The notes: generated from the sequence alone by a model not told the origin. A DNA stretch of 64,000 bases from Sedimentisphaerales bacterium (GCA_028281535.1 JANQJS010000038.1:1-64000), one strand, 5' to 3'. Positions 7,576-17,086 are shown, counted from the first letter of the stretch. A program made the numbers and translations.

Positions 7576-8589
7576 ATGGCTAATTCCGAAAAGATATTTA
7601 CCAATCAACGTAAAGCGATCATTGCATCCACTGGGCATGCCGTGCCAGGAAAAGTTTTAACCAATGCTGATCTTGAAAAAATGGTTGAAACGTCGGATGA
7701 ATGGATCACAACGCGGACTGGTATAAAAGAACGTCGAATCATTGATGATGGCCAGACCACGGCGTCGCTAGCTATTGAAGCATCCAAGGTCGCATTAGCC
7801 GATTCGGGAATCACCGCCAGTGATTTAGATCTCATTATATGTGCAACGATTACACCTGAGATGGTTTGTCCAGCAACCGCGTGTGTCGTTCAAGATGGGC
7901 TAGGTGGTAGCCATTGTGCCGCATTTGATTTAGCGGCTGCTTGCAGTGGATTTACCTATGGCGTTTCAACAGCTGCATCGTTTATTGCGGCAGGCCACAA
8001 CGAGAATGTGTTAGTCATTGGGGCCGAAACCTTATCCACGATTACGAATTACGAAGATCGCTCCAGCTGCATTCTTTTTGGTGATGGTGCAGGGGCTGTG
8101 GTCTTACGAGCTGAGGAAAACACTGATGCCGGGTTGCTTTACTCCAGCATGAGTGCGGATGGTTCTTATTGGAAAACGATTTCCTGTGAAGCCTATGGCA
8201 GCAAAAACCCTGTTAGCCAAAAACTAGAAGAAGATCATTTGAAATATCTCGTCGTTAATGGGCGTGAAACGTATCAAGTGGCTGTCCGCACGATTGTTGA
8301 ATTAATTGAAAATGCCTTAAAAGCCTGCGATATCGGATTGGATGATGTTGCATCGATTATACCTCACCAGATGAATGCACGGATTATTGAGTCTGTTGCG
8401 AAACGATTAGGTGTCGGTGAAGATAAGTTTTTTGTCAACATCGATAAGTATGGCAATACATCTGCAGCGTCTATTCCAATTGCTTTGGATGAAGCTATCC
8501 GTAATGGCCATGTTAATAAAGGTGACTTGGTTGTTCTTGTTGCCTTTGGTGGTGGTATTACCTGGGGTATCAATCTGATTCGTTTGTAA
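7576..8589 (+). CDS. fabH: beta-ketoacyl-ACP synthase III
   Basis: A 337-residue KAS III, which starts fatty acid synthesis by condensing an acyl-CoA primer with malonyl-ACP. The catalytic triad is visible: Cys in LAAACSGFTYG, His in IPHQMNARI, and Asn in YGNTSAASIP. The N-terminal TSDEWITTRTGIKERR is diagnostic for FabH. There is a roughly 12-residue N-terminal extension before the first strand. It is 113 nt after plsX and 32 nt before fabD, in the housekeeping operon. Start ATG 7576; no strong ribosome binding site is visible upstream, so a slightly later start is possible. Confidence 0.95.
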   Translation: MANSEKIFTNQRKAIIASTGHAVPGKVLTNADLEKMVETSDEWITTRTGIKERRIIDDGQTTASLAIEASKVALADSGITASDLDLIICATITPEMVCPATACVVQDGLGGSHCAAFDLAAACSGFTYGVSTAASFIAAGHNENVLVIGAETLSTITNYEDRSSCILFGDGAGAVVLRAEENTDAGLLYSSMSADGSYWKTISCEAYGSKNPVSQKLEEDHLKYLVVNGRETYQVAVRTIVELIENALKACDIGLDDVASIIPHQMNARIIESVAKRLGVGEDKFFVNIDKYGNTSAASIPIALDEAIRNGHVNKGDLVVLVAFGGGITWGINLIRL

Positions 8590-8621
8590 CAACGGATTAT
8601 AATAATTATTAAGGAACTGAA

Positions 8622-9572
8622 TTGAAAACAGCTTTTATATTTCCTGGGCAAGGCGCTCAACATGTTGGTATGGGCGAGAAGTATTTTGATTTGACGCCTG
8701 AGATAACAGCTCTAGTCAATCAAGCCAATGATATACTTGGCTATGATATCAAACAAGTATGTCTTGAAGGACCTGCGGAAAAATTAGATACAACCGCTGT
8801 TTCTCAGCCGGCTATTTTTGTGACGAGTGTTGTGGTGCTGACAGCTGCACGCTTGGGTAAACTCTCACCTGAACTTGCGGAAATGACGCCTGATATGTAT
8901 GCCGGCTTGAGTTTAGGCGAATACACAGCGCTTTATGCCAGTGGTGTGATGGATTTTGAGCAGGCATTAAAATTGGTTCAGCTACGTGGCAAGAGTATGC
9001 AGCAAGCTGCCGAGATGCGACAAGGCACAATGGTATCGATCATGGGCTTGGGAGAGCCAGACGTGATTGGAATTTGTGATACGGTTTTGAAAGAAAATAT
9101 CGAAGAGGATGATCAATTAGAAACTATCTTGTCTCCTGTGAATTTTAATTCACCTGGGCAAATTGTCGTGAGTGGGTCATTAAAAGCCTGTGAAAGAGCT
9201 GCAGAAGTCACCTCTGAGCTGGATGGTGCAAGAGCAATACCGCTAAGTGTTGCCGGAGCCTTCCATACCAAGATGATGCAACCTGCTGTAGATCAATTAT
9301 CACAGGCCATTGCTCAAACAGGCTTTAATGAATTTTCTGTCCCGGTTATTGCCAATGTCGATGCGTTATGTTATGACTCAGTAGGTCAGATTTCAGAGAA
9401 ACTATTAAGTCAGTTGGTTTCTCCTGTTCGTTGGCAACAGTCCATTGAGTCTTTGTTGGATCAGGGATATGAGCGTTTTATTGAAATGGGGCCAGGTAGG
9501 GTCTTGACAGGATTAGTGAAAAAAATTGCAAGGGCAAAAAAGATTAAGCCCGTGATTGAAAATATTTCTTAG
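8622..9572 (+). CDS. fabD: malonyl-CoA:ACP transacylase
   Basis: A 316-residue FabD that loads malonyl groups onto ACP. FPGQGAQHVGMG at the N-terminus, the nucleophile Ser in GLSLGEYTAL, Arg in QLRGKSMQ and the catalytic His in GAFHTKMM are all present. The start codon is TTG at 8622, supported by AAGGA at 8611-8615 with normal spacing and by the position of the first beta strand. An in-frame ATG upstream is absent. It sits between fabH and fabG in the lipid operon. Confidence 0.95.
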   Translation: MKTAFIFPGQGAQHVGMGEKYFDLTPEITALVNQANDILGYDIKQVCLEGPAEKLDTTAVSQPAIFVTSVVVLTAARLGKLSPELAEMTPDMYAGLSLGEYTALYASGVMDFEQALKLVQLRGKSMQQAAEMRQGTMVSIMGLGEPDVIGICDTVLKENIEEDDQLETILSPVNFNSPGQIVVSGSLKACERAAEVTSELDGARAIPLSVAGAFHTKMMQPAVDQLSQAIAQTGFNEFSVPVIANVDALCYDSVGQISEKLLSQLVSPVRWQQSIESLLDQGYERFIEMGPGRVLTGLVKKIARAKKIKPVIENIS

Positions 9573-9630
9573 AATAATTTAGTTGGCTGTAACCAATCTG
9601 GATTTTCCAGACTAGCGATGAAAGAACAAA

Positions 9631-10368
9631 ATGTCTGAAAACAAATTAGCAATCGTAACCGGTGGGTCAAGAGGGATTGGACGTGAGATTGTCTATGCAC
9701 TTGCGGGACAAGGTCGTACGGTTGTAGCTTTGGCAACCAATCAGGAACGTCTGGATGCTTTGCAATCAGAAGCGAAAGAAAAAGGATACGATATCCTTGT
9801 CAAAGCGGTTGATGTGACTGATAGCGAGCAATTAACCGAAGTGATTCAAGGCTTGGCCGACGAGCATGGTGGCGTGGGGATTTTAGTCAATAATGCGGGA
9901 ATTACCCGTGATGGTTTAATGATGTCCATGAGTGACGAAGCCTTTGATCAAGTGATCGAGACGAATTTAAAATCAGCCTTTGTTGCCATTCGAGCAGCTT
10001 TACGATCAATGATTCGCAATAAATTTGGCCGAATTATTAACATTAGTTCTGTTGCTGGCGTCATGGGAAATGCTGGCCAAACGAATTATGCCGCGAGCAA
10101 ATCGGGCCTGATTGGTATGACAAAATCACTAGCTCGTGAAGTGGCACGGAAAAATGTGACCGTCAATTGTATTGCTCCTGGCTTTATCGCTACAGACATG
10201 ACTGATGTGTTGCCGGATAAGGTCAAAGAAGGAGCTACGGCCATGATTCCCATGCAAAAAATGGGGCAGGCTGAGCAAATTGCCCATGCGGCAGCTTATT
10301 TTGCCAGTGATCAGGCATCTTACACGACAGGGCAGGTCCTCTGTGTGGATGGCGGCATGGCAATGTAA
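9631..10368 (+). CDS. fabG: 3-oxoacyl-ACP reductase
   Basis: A 245-residue short-chain dehydrogenase of the FabG type, the NADPH-dependent first reductive step of chain elongation. The Rossmann motif TGGSRGIGRE, the NNAG motif, catalytic Ser in INISSVAG, and the YAASK pair (Tyr and Lys) are in their expected places, and the C-terminus ends VDGGMAM as in most FabG proteins. It follows fabD by 58 nt. Start ATG 9631. Confidence 0.95.
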   Translation: MSENKLAIVTGGSRGIGREIVYALAGQGRTVVALATNQERLDALQSEAKEKGYDILVKAVDVTDSEQLTEVIQGLADEHGGVGILVNNAGITRDGLMMSMSDEAFDQVIETNLKSAFVAIRAALRSMIRNKFGRIINISSVAGVMGNAGQTNYAASKSGLIGMTKSLAREVARKNVTVNCIAPGFIATDMTDVLPDKVKEGATAMIPMQKMGQAEQIAHAAAYFASDQASYTTGQVLCVDGGMAM

Positions 10369-10416
10369 CAGGCGTGGTGCTTGTAAGATAATATTTAAAA
10401 AGTGGTTACAAAATAC

Positions 10417-10445
10417 TTGCATGATGTTTTTCAACAAGTTATATT
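10417..10445 (+). promoter_or_regulatory. candidate promoter for acpP-fabF
   Basis: TTGCAT at 10417-10422, a 17-bp spacer and TATATT at 10440-10445, about 105 nt before the acpP start. A separate promoter would allow the high ACP expression known in other bacteria. Inferred from sequence match only. Confidence 0.5.
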
Positions 10446-10550
10446 ACCGCCACTTGTGAAAAAGAAGTAAATATGTACAATGATCTATCAATGTATTGAT
10501 CATTATTGAATGATATTGGTAAATATGGATTTCATCTAAGGAGATTTACC

Positions 10551-10805
10551 GTGGCTGATGATATTGAAGCAAAAATTAAAGCAATCGTCGCAGAACAGTT
10601 AAGCGTGGATGAAGCTGAAATTTCACGTGAAACCCATTTCGTAAATGACTTAAGAGCAGACAGCCTGGATACGGTTGAGCTTGTCATGGAATTTGAAGAT
10701 GCGTTCGATACCAGTATTCCTGATGAAGATGCTGTGAAAATCGAAACGATTGGTGATGCGATCGATTACGTTACGCAGCATGCAGGACAAAGCAGCGCTG
10801 AGTAA
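10551..10805 (+). CDS. acpP: acyl carrier protein (housekeeping)
   Basis: An 84-residue ACP with the phosphopantetheine Ser in [12 protein letters not shown], of normal length. I chose the GTG at 10551, because AAGGAG lies 7 nt upstream and the protein then begins [10 protein letters not shown] as ACPs do; an ATG 45 nt earlier would add an unusual leader. It carries acyl intermediates for fabD, fabG and fabF. It is much shorter than the accessory ACP at 2373-2762, and the two share only the core motif. Confidence 0.93.
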   Translation: MADDIEAKIKAIVAEQLSVDEAEISRETHFVNDLRADSLDTVELVMEFEDAFDTSIPDEDAVKIETIGDAIDYVTQHAGQSSAE

Positions 10806-10844
10806 AACTTACATTAAAAACAAGATAATGAGAAGGTGGTTATT

Positions 10845-12083
10845 ATGGCCGACAAGCGGCGCGTAGTGATTACCGGTATGGGACTTGTGACCGCTTTAGG
10901 TGAGTCCCTTGATACCGTATGGGATAGTTTAATAGCAGGTAAAAGCGGTGTTCGAGTTGTTAACAGCTTTGATACCAGTAAATACCCTGTCAAGATTGGT
11001 GGCGAAGTTGATTACGATCCAACACGTTTAATTGATAAGCGTGAAGCGAAGCGTATGGATCGTTTTTCGCAATTTGCGATGACAGCCGGTATAGATGCCT
11101 TTAACGATAGCGGGCTAGATTTAGAAAGTCTAAACCGTGATCGTTGTGGTTGCATTGTTGGTTCAGGTATTGGTGGTTTATCAACCATTGAACAGGAACA
11201 CAAAAAAATTATCGAAAAAGGTCCTGATCGCGTCAGTCCTTTTTGTGTTCCTAAGTTAATGGTCAATGCCTGTAGCGCAAATCTGGCTATCTATTATAAA
11301 TTCCGCGGTGCTAACCATTCCATCGTTACAGCATGTGCCTCCGCAGCTCATGCGATTGGGCACGCTTATCGAGAAATTCAACGTGATGATGCCGATGTGG
11401 TCATTACTGGAGGGTCTGAAGCAGCTTTGATTCCTTTAGGTATGGCAAGTTTTTGCGCTCTAAAGGCATTAAGTACACGCAACGATGAGCCGGAAAAAGC
11501 ATCTCGTCCATTTGATCGAGATCGTGAAGGTTTCGTTTTAGGCGAAGGTGCCGGCATGATGGTATTGGAAGATTATGAATTTGCAAAAAAACGGGGGGCA
11601 CGTATTTATGCTGAGCTAGTAGGGTTTGGCATGACATGCGATGGTGGTCATATTACACAGCCAAGCCCTTGTGGCGAAGGCGCTGTTGATTCGATGAATA
11701 TGGCTTTGCGTGATGCAGACTTGGCTCCTGAGAAAGTCAGCTACATCAATGCGCATGGCACAGGAACGAAGATGAATGATTCCAGTGAATCCGCAGCGGT
11801 CAAAACCGTCTTTGGTTCACATGCGAAAAACATCCCTCTAAGCTCGACTAAAAGTCATCTTGGCCATCTCTTAGGTGCCAGTGGTGGCGTGGAATTGGTC
11901 TTTAGCGCCTTAGCACTTCAAAGAGGTGCTATCCCTCCAACCATTAATTTAGATAACCCTGATGAGGGTTGTGATCTGGATTATACACCATTAGAAGCTC
12001 GCCAGGCTGACTTGCAATACGCCATGAGTAACTCGTTTGGTTTTGGCGGACATAATGCGACATTGGTGATTGGAAAAGTTTAG
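10845..12083 (+). CDS. fabF: beta-ketoacyl-ACP synthase II
   Basis: A 412-residue elongating ketosynthase. All catalytic residues are present: Cys in VTACASAAHAIG, His in NAHGTGTKMND, and Lys and His in STKSHLGHLLGAS (Leu replaces the usual Thr before Gly-His). The start ATG 10845 has AGAAGG 8 nt upstream; a GTG 9 nt earlier is possible but lies over the Shine-Dalgarno sequence. It is the last gene of the lipid operon. Its stop overlaps the stop of the convergent TPR/glycosyltransferase gene by 4 nt. It provides the reference against which the altered ketosynthase at 488-1810 can be judged. Confidence 0.95.
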   Translation: MADKRRVVITGMGLVTALGESLDTVWDSLIAGKSGVRVVNSFDTSKYPVKIGGEVDYDPTRLIDKREAKRMDRFSQFAMTAGIDAFNDSGLDLESLNRDRCGCIVGSGIGGLSTIEQEHKKIIEKGPDRVSPFCVPKLMVNACSANLAIYYKFRGANHSIVTACASAAHAIGHAYREIQRDDADVVITGGSEAALIPLGMASFCALKALSTRNDEPEKASRPFDRDREGFVLGEGAGMMVLEDYEFAKKRGARIYAELVGFGMTCDGGHITQPSPCGEGAVDSMNMALRDADLAPEKVSYINAHGTGTKMNDSSESAAVKTVFGSHAKNIPLSSTKSHLGHLLGASGGVELVFSALALQRGAIPPTINLDNPDEGCDLDYTPLEARQADLQYAMSNSFGFGGHNATLVIGKV

Positions 12084-13534
12084 CAACCTAAATGATATGT
12101 TTGGGTGAGTTCTTTTTTACATTGATCAATGACACTTTGCCATCTATTTGGCTTTTCCTGTCTAAATAATTGTGCGTTTGGATACCATGGTGTATCTGTG
12201 CGATTTATCATCCATCTCCAATCAGGTGTGTGGGGTAATAATATCCATGTGCGTTTATGCATTGCTGCTGCGAGGTGGGCAATCACGGTATCCACGGATA
12301 TGATAAGATCTAAGTGTTTAATGAGAGATGCGGTAGTAGAAAAGCTATCCATAAATTCATTTAGCTCAATTATATTTGGTGTGTTAGACAGGATTGTGTT
12401 ATCACCGTCGCGTTTTTCTTTTTGTAAACTATAAAATGTGACTCCCTTTAACTGAAACAGTGATTCAAATTGTTCTAATTTGATTGAGCGGTTATGGTCG
12501 TTAGAAAATGTGGGATTCCCGGCCCAGGCAATTCCCACTTTCAAATCTTTATTTTTAATAATGCAGTCTGGTGGTGTTGATGTGTTTGCAATCAAATAAG
12601 GAGTTTGTGATGGGATTGTATCCAGGTTCGTTTTACAGAGATATGGTAAGCTCATCAGTTGGGCGTGAACATCAAACTGCGGCATAGGGTCACCATCCGT
12701 ACAAATATGAGCATCAAAATTTTGTTCTTTCATAAATTGGAATAGAGCTTTTTTGGTTGATAATATAATTTTTCCATGCTTACTAAGTTCTTTCACGTAG
12801 CGACAAAATTGAATATTATCACCATAGCCTTGTTCCGTTTGCAGGAAAAGTGTTCGTCCATTTAAATCACTACCATCCCATTGTGGTTGTTCAAAATCAG
12901 GTGGCGTGAGGTCGGGGTGTTTGAGTCGCCATTCATATTCTTGCCAGCCTTGTTGTAGATCCCCGGTTAAAAGTTGTGTTGTCGCAAGATTGTAATGTGA
13001 TAGGACATGATTGGGACTGAGTTCGATGGCGTATTTAAATTGTTCAATCGCTTCGTTAAATCGATGCTGGTTTACAAATGCTTGTCCCAGGTTATTGATT
13101 GCCTGGGTATTTTTTGAGTCGAGATTAAGCGCACTTCTAGAATACTCTATAGCCTGGTCTGGTTGGTTATAGCGAATCAGCGACATGCTCAAGTAGTTTA
13201 ATGCGATAATATTTTCTGGGTCAACAAATAGGGCCTTGCGATAGGCTATATGTGCCTGGCGAAATTCATTGATGGCTTCATACACCTGCCCTAAATGGCA
13301 ATGAAATGGTGAGTAATTATCTGTGATTTCGATCGATTGTTTGATGTAAAATAAACCTTTGATATGATCGCCACATTGTGAGTATCCCATTCCCAACCAA
13401 TGCAATGCGTCTGCATAAAGGGGATCGACAGCGAGGATTTCATCGTAAAGCTTCATGGCTTGAGATATCTGGCCATTATGATGCATGGATAGTGCAAGTG
13501 TGAATTTGTTCTTTTGGGATAGTGTTTTAGTCAT
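12080..13534 (-). CDS. TPR protein with GT9-like glycosyltransferase domain
   Basis: A 484-residue protein. Residues about 10-215 contain five or six tetratricopeptide repeats (for example ALNLDSKNTQAINNLGQAF and AIELSPNHVLSHYNLATTQL). The remainder resembles the glycosyltransferase family 9/heptosyltransferase-like C-terminal half common in planctomycete and proteobacterial TPR proteins, with TEQGYGDNIQFCRY, VGIAWAGNP, SVDTVIAHLAAAM and DWRWM. This suggests a cytoplasmic sugar transferase whose TPRs bind a partner or protein substrate, possibly flagellin or another surface protein, but the acceptor is unknown. I chose ATG 13534 (MTKTLSQKN) instead of an in-frame start ten codons earlier. It is convergent with fabF, overlapping it by 4 nt. 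Confidence 0.75.
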   Translation of the reverse strand: MTKTLSQKNKFTLALSMHHNGQISQAMKLYDEILAVDPLYADALHWLGMGYSQCGDHIKGLFYIKQSIEITDNYSPFHCHLGQVYEAINEFRQAHIAYRKALFVDPENIIALNYLSMSLIRYNQPDQAIEYSRSALNLDSKNTQAINNLGQAFVNQHRFNEAIEQFKYAIELSPNHVLSHYNLATTQLLTGDLQQGWQEYEWRLKHPDLTPPDFEQPQWDGSDLNGRTLFLQTEQGYGDNIQFCRYVKELSKHGKIILSTKKALFQFMKEQNFDAHICTDGDPMPQFDVHAQLMSLPYLCKTNLDTIPSQTPYLIANTSTPPDCIIKNKDLKVGIAWAGNPTFSNDHNRSIKLEQFESLFQLKGVTFYSLQKEKRDGDNTILSNTPNIIELNEFMDSFSTTASLIKHLDLIISVDTVIAHLAAAMHKRTWILLPHTPDWRWMINRTDTPWYPNAQLFRQEKPNRWQSVIDQCKKELTQTYHLGC

Positions 13535-13755
13535 AATAATTGAGCAACGAATTATCGTTGCCACGATCGATTTTATTAAATTCCAGATCTTCAGTGAGCT
13601 CTATAGGCGACAGCGATGTACACCATTTAATTATCGAAGAATCTAATAACAGTTGTAAAATTTTATGGAATATTATATCTTATCCAACGTCTTACAATTC
13701 TAGACACGGTTTATCTATTGAATTCGAATCAAATTACTATTGCAAAGGAGTCAAC

Positions 13756-15144
13756 ATGAAACGTGATAACTTATTGGGAAGAATAACATTACCATTTATC
13801 GCTTTTTTGATGATCGTTTCAGTTTTCTTGACATCTGAACTGCTTGCTTCAGGCTGGCCTCAGTTCCGCGGTCCACAGGGCGACGGTATTAGTCAGGAAA
13901 CCAATTTGCCTGACAGCTGGGATTCGGAGAAAAATATTCAATGGAAAATTCCTGCTCCTGGTTCTGGTTGGGCCGCTCCCATTATCTGGGAAGATAAAAT
14001 TTATGTCGCTGGCGTTGTTGAGGATCAGCCAAGCCCCTTGAGTGAAGAGGATGAAGAAGAGGAGGAAGACGAAGAGGATGAAGATGATGAAACTCCTCCC
14101 GATACGGTTTTTCGGTGGGAATTGCATTGCCTGGACCTGGCGACAGGCAAAAATATTTGGACAAAAGTTTGTCATAAAGGCAAATCTCGCATCTCCAAGC
14201 ATCGTGACAACACCTTTGCATCAGAAACACCTGTGACTGATGGTAAGCATATTTATGTCTATTTTGGCATGCGTGGTGTTTATTGCTACGACATGAAGGG
14301 CAATAAAGTCTGGGAAAAAGATTTAGGATCATTTGAAATGATGAATGGTTGGGGAACGTCTAGCTCGCCTGTGCTTCATGGCGATCATCTTTTCGTTCAG
14401 GTGGACAATGAAGAAAAATCATTTCTTGTAGCACTCAATAAAAAAGATGGCAAAGAGGCATGGCGGGTTGATCGAGATGAACGATCGAATTGGGGTTCAC
14501 TTTTTCTTTGGAAAAACAAAAAACAAACCGAAGTGATTGCCAGTGGTAAAAAGATTATATCATATGAACCAACAAGTGGCAAAATACTTTGGGAGCTTGA
14601 CATGAAAGGTGGTCGTGCTAGTGCAACGCCTGTTGGTGATGAAGATCATCTTTTTGTTAGTAATGAGAAGCGTCGTCGTCGAGGTGGTGGAAATCGTGGC
14701 GGCGGTGGAGGGGGCGGCCTGTTCGCTGTGAAAGCGGGTGCTTCCGGCAATATTACCCTTAAAGAAGGTGAAACTAAAAGTGATGCTATTTCATGGGTGC
14801 AACCAGATGCTGCATTTAAAGCTGCGTCTCCCATTGTGTACCAAGGGCAAATTTATATCCTTGATCGGCGTGGTGGTTTCCTGACATCATTTGATGCAAA
14901 GACAGGCAAACCCGTTATTGAGAAGAAGCGTTTAGGTAGTGCTTTTTGGTCATCTCCCTGGGCATATAATGGTAAAGTATTCTGTTTAGATGAAGCAGGC
15001 GACACCCATGTGATAAAGCCTGACAAAGAATTTAATAAAGTGGCGACGAATTCTATTGAAGATCGATTCTGGGCAACTTCTGCGATGTCTCAGGGGGCCT
15101 TGGTGCTTAGAGGTGTGGATTATCTATATTGTATAAAGCAATAA
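13756..15144 (+). CDS. secreted PQQ-like beta-propeller protein
   Basis: A 462-residue protein starting at ATG 13756 with AAAGGAG 7 nt upstream. An N-terminal signal peptide (hydrophobic LPFIAFLMIVSVFL, then SELLASG) is followed by WPQFRGPQGDGIS, the hallmark opening of planctomycete PQQ-repeat proteins. Repeats such as LDLATGKNIWTK, LNKKDGKEAWRV, YEPTSGKILWEL and FDAKTGKPVIE mark blades of a BamB-like propeller. The tryptophan-docking pattern is there, but no catalytic residues of quinoprotein dehydrogenases are evident, so it is probably a binding or scaffold protein in the periplasm. Two low-complexity insertions stand out: a nearly pure Asp/Glu run at about residues 96-113 and an Arg-then-Gly run at about 305-322. 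Confidence 0.8.
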   Translation: MKRDNLLGRITLPFIAFLMIVSVFLTSELLASGWPQFRGPQGDGISQETNLPDSWDSEKNIQWKIPAPGSGWAAPIIWEDKIYVAGVVEDQPSPLSEEDEEEEEDEEDEDDETPPDTVFRWELHCLDLATGKNIWTKVCHKGKSRISKHRDNTFASETPVTDGKHIYVYFGMRGVYCYDMKGNKVWEKDLGSFEMMNGWGTSSSPVLHGDHLFVQVDNEEKSFLVALNKKDGKEAWRVDRDERSNWGSLFLWKNKKQTEVIASGKKIISYEPTSGKILWELDMKGGRASATPVGDEDHLFVSNEKRRRRGGGNRGGGGGGGLFAVKAGASGNITLKEGETKSDAISWVQPDAAFKAASPIVYQGQIYILDRRGGFLTSFDAKTGKPVIEKKRLGSAFWSSPWAYNGKVFCLDEAGDTHVIKPDKEFNKVATNSIEDRFWATSAMSQGALVLRGVDYLYCIKQ

Positions 15145-15163
15145 TGACTCGTGAAAAGGTCAG

Positions 15164-15580
15164 TTATAAATTAAAACAAAGCTTGTGTTCATTGACAATG
15201 CGGATGATTTTAATCGATAGTTCATCCAGTGATGAGCCTTTATAAAAATAGCCAAACGCTTTATGAGATTGGGCTTCTAATAGTTTTTCATCTTCGTCAT
15301 GAATACTTGTGATGATGACTGGAATGTGTTTGGTTAAATCATTGGAATGTAATTCGTCTAATGTCTCTATGCCGTTCATCTCTGGCATCATGTAATCCAT
15401 GATGATGATATCTGGCATGTCGCCATTGTCTATCGACTCTAAACATTTTTTGCCACTTTCAGTGCAACGAACAGTATAGCCCGTTCGGGTTAAATAGGAA
15501 CTGGCAAGCTTTAAAAAAATAGGATCATCATCAACGAGCAGGATGTTCATGTGCTTGTCGTGTGTCAATTTAGAACTCAT
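15164..15580 (-). CDS. stand-alone response regulator receiver domain
   Basis: A 138-residue CheY-like protein with no output domain. The acidic pocket is DDD in LLVDDDPIF, the phospho-acceptor Asp is in IIIMDYMMPEMNG, Thr/Ser in VIITSIHD and the Lys in YFYKGSS. It would be phosphorylated by an unidentified kinase and act by protein-protein contact. No kinase or chemotaxis gene is adjacent, so the partner is elsewhere. Start ATG 15580 with GGAG upstream; an internal ATG at residue 11 is also possible. Convergent with the PQQ gene with 19 nt between stops. Confidence 0.85.
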   Translation of the reverse strand: MSSKLTHDKHMNILLVDDDPIFLKLASSYLTRTGYTVRCTESGKKCLESIDNGDMPDIIIMDYMMPEMNGIETLDELHSNDLTKHIPVIITSIHDEDEKLLEAQSHKAFGYFYKGSSLDELSIKIIRIVNEHKLCFNL

Positions 15581-15812
15581 AGTAGCCTATCTCCAAGTTT
15601 AATTTTAATAATATTTATCAGGCGAGCGTACTGCTATTGCTTGGGTTACTATCGACTGTTTATTAACCCTTCTTAATAGGCAAACATAAGATGAATATCC
15701 CTTTTAAAATAGAGCTGATTTAGGAGCTATTCCATTATTAATTTGGGGATTATTCAGGGAAAGAGAAAAATTATATGGACTTAAAATATGGTGGGGCGCT
15801 GTATGGGTGATT

Positions 15813-16268
15813 TTAAGAGAATCGTTCAGCTAGTACTTTTTCTCGATATGTAAAAATACCTTCTAACTGCTTTTTGATCCATAGGCTGTGCATCCATTCC
15901 CCTATAAACCCTTTACCAATGGAGTAGGTCACAATGTCAGTAGCAAGGACCCCATTGCCTGATGTCTCAAAACGATGTTCGTGATGCCAAAGCTTGTAGG
16001 GGCCAAAACGTTGTTCATCCACAAAGTAGTTTGGCTCATTCACATGCGTAATTTCAGTGACCCAGGACATTGGGATTTTCATAAGCGGATAAATCTGGTA
16101 GGTAATCATCATGCCTGGGTACATTTTTCCGTCTGGTTTTATAACGATATCCATTGATAAATTAGGAGGCGTAATTTCTTGAAGATTCTCTGGATTCGAG
16201 AAAAACTCCCACGCCTGTGACATGGTTATAGGTAGTTCCAGTTGGCATTTTAGTTGATGAATTTTCAT
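15813..16268 (-). CDS. SRPBCC (START-like) ligand-binding domain protein
   Basis: A 151-residue cytoplasmic protein of the SRPBCC fold, often annotated as a coenzyme Q-binding or cell-division-inhibitor-like cyclase/dehydrase. Indicators are the opening beta strand and helix (ELPITMSQAWEFFSNPENLQEITPP), SWVTEITHVNEPNYFVDEQRFGPYKLWHHEHRFE and the long C-terminal helix. Its ligand is unknown. I prefer the ATG at 16268 (MKIHQLKC), where the fold begins, over one 13 codons upstream; no convincing ribosome binding site is present at either. It is 44 nt downstream of the PfpI-family gene on the same strand and is probably co-transcribed with it. Confidence 0.7.
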   Translation of the reverse strand: MKIHQLKCQLELPITMSQAWEFFSNPENLQEITPPNLSMDIVIKPDGKMYPGMMITYQIYPLMKIPMSWVTEITHVNEPNYFVDEQRFGPYKLWHHEHRFETSGNGVLATDIVTYSIGKGFIGEWMHSLWIKKQLEGIFTYREKVLAERFS

Positions 16269-16312
16269 ACTTTTACTACGACCAAACAGAGCTGTTTGTT
16301 CATACAACTATT

Positions 16313-16846
16313 TCACGATAGTTGTAAGACTTGCAGGATCCCTTTGCAAAAATCAGGAAGATCATCAGGCTTTCGGCTTGAGACAAAATGGCGATCAACC
16401 ACTACTGGCGAATCTTCCCATATGGCACCCGCATTAACAAGATCATCTTTGATCCCTGGCGACCCTGTCGTTTTTACGTTTTTGTAAACGCCTGCGGAGA
16501 TGGCCATCCAGCCGCCATGGCAAACGGCCGCGATCAATTTATTTTCGCGATCGAAATCTTGAATCAAACTTAGCACTTTTGGGTCGCGACGTAATTTATC
16601 AGGCATAAATCCACCAGGTAAAATAATCCCGTCAAAGTCAGCGCTTTCCATATCACAGATCGCTGCATCAGATTTACATGGGTAACCATTTTTACCTTGA
16701 TAGACCGTCTCTGATTCTGGTCCAGCAACGACAACATGGATCCCAGCTTCAATCAAGCGAAGTTTGGGGTACCATAGTTCCAGATCTTCATAAATATCAC
16801 CAGTGAGTATCAAAATTCTTTTAACGGTAGATGGGTTTGATTTCAT
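16313..16846 (-). CDS. DJ-1/PfpI family protein (protein deglycase or intracellular protease-like)
   Basis: A 177-residue class I glutamine amidotransferase-like protein. The nucleophile elbow is visible as AAVCHGGWMAISAG, with the conserved Glu in DIYEDLELWYP and the LPGGFMPDKLR turn. The His after the Cys is retained. Members act as chaperones, glyoxalases or deglycases, or as proteases when oligomeric; the precise activity cannot be assigned. Start ATG 16846 has AGGAG with ideal spacing. It leads a short two-gene unit with the SRPBCC gene and is divergent from the 1422-residue secreted protein. Confidence 0.82.
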   Translation of the reverse strand: MKSNPSTVKRILILTGDIYEDLELWYPKLRLIEAGIHVVVAGPESETVYQGKNGYPCKSDAAICDMESADFDGIILPGGFMPDKLRRDPKVLSLIQDFDRENKLIAAVCHGGWMAISAGVYKNVKTTGSPGIKDDLVNAGAIWEDSPVVVDRHFVSSRKPDDLPDFCKGILQVLQLS

Positions 16847-17058
16847 TGCTCTCTCTCCTTTTATTTTTTTATCAGTTTTATTAACAACCTTCTATGTTAA
16901 ATTATACATCATTTAGGTCGGTTTTCCAGTGAACTCGAAAATATTTCAATGGCAAATTGAAAGTGTAAATCATGGGATAGGGCGTTAAAACAAAGGGTCA
17001 TTACCGTCAAGCTTAGGAGCTTAGACCTTAAGATCAAATGCAACAGAATGGTCATGAT

Positions 17059-17086
17059 TTGACAGGGGCTTATATGGGTTTATAAT
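17059..17086 (+). promoter_or_regulatory. near-consensus sigma-70 promoter
   Basis: TTGACA at 17059-17064, a 16-bp spacer and TATAAT at 17081-17086, about 84 nt before the secreted protein gene at 17170. It is the best housekeeping promoter match in the window. The rest of the 16847-17169 gap shows nothing more I can support. Confidence 0.75.

Noticed and set aside
9597-9611. Hairpin TCTGGA-TTT-TCCAGA between fabD and fabG
   Set aside because: Short stem, no T-run, inside an operon; most likely chance.
14042-14236. Lys/Met-rich open frame inside the PQQ gene
   Set aside because: It is the frame-shifted reading of the Asp/Glu run and has no independent support.
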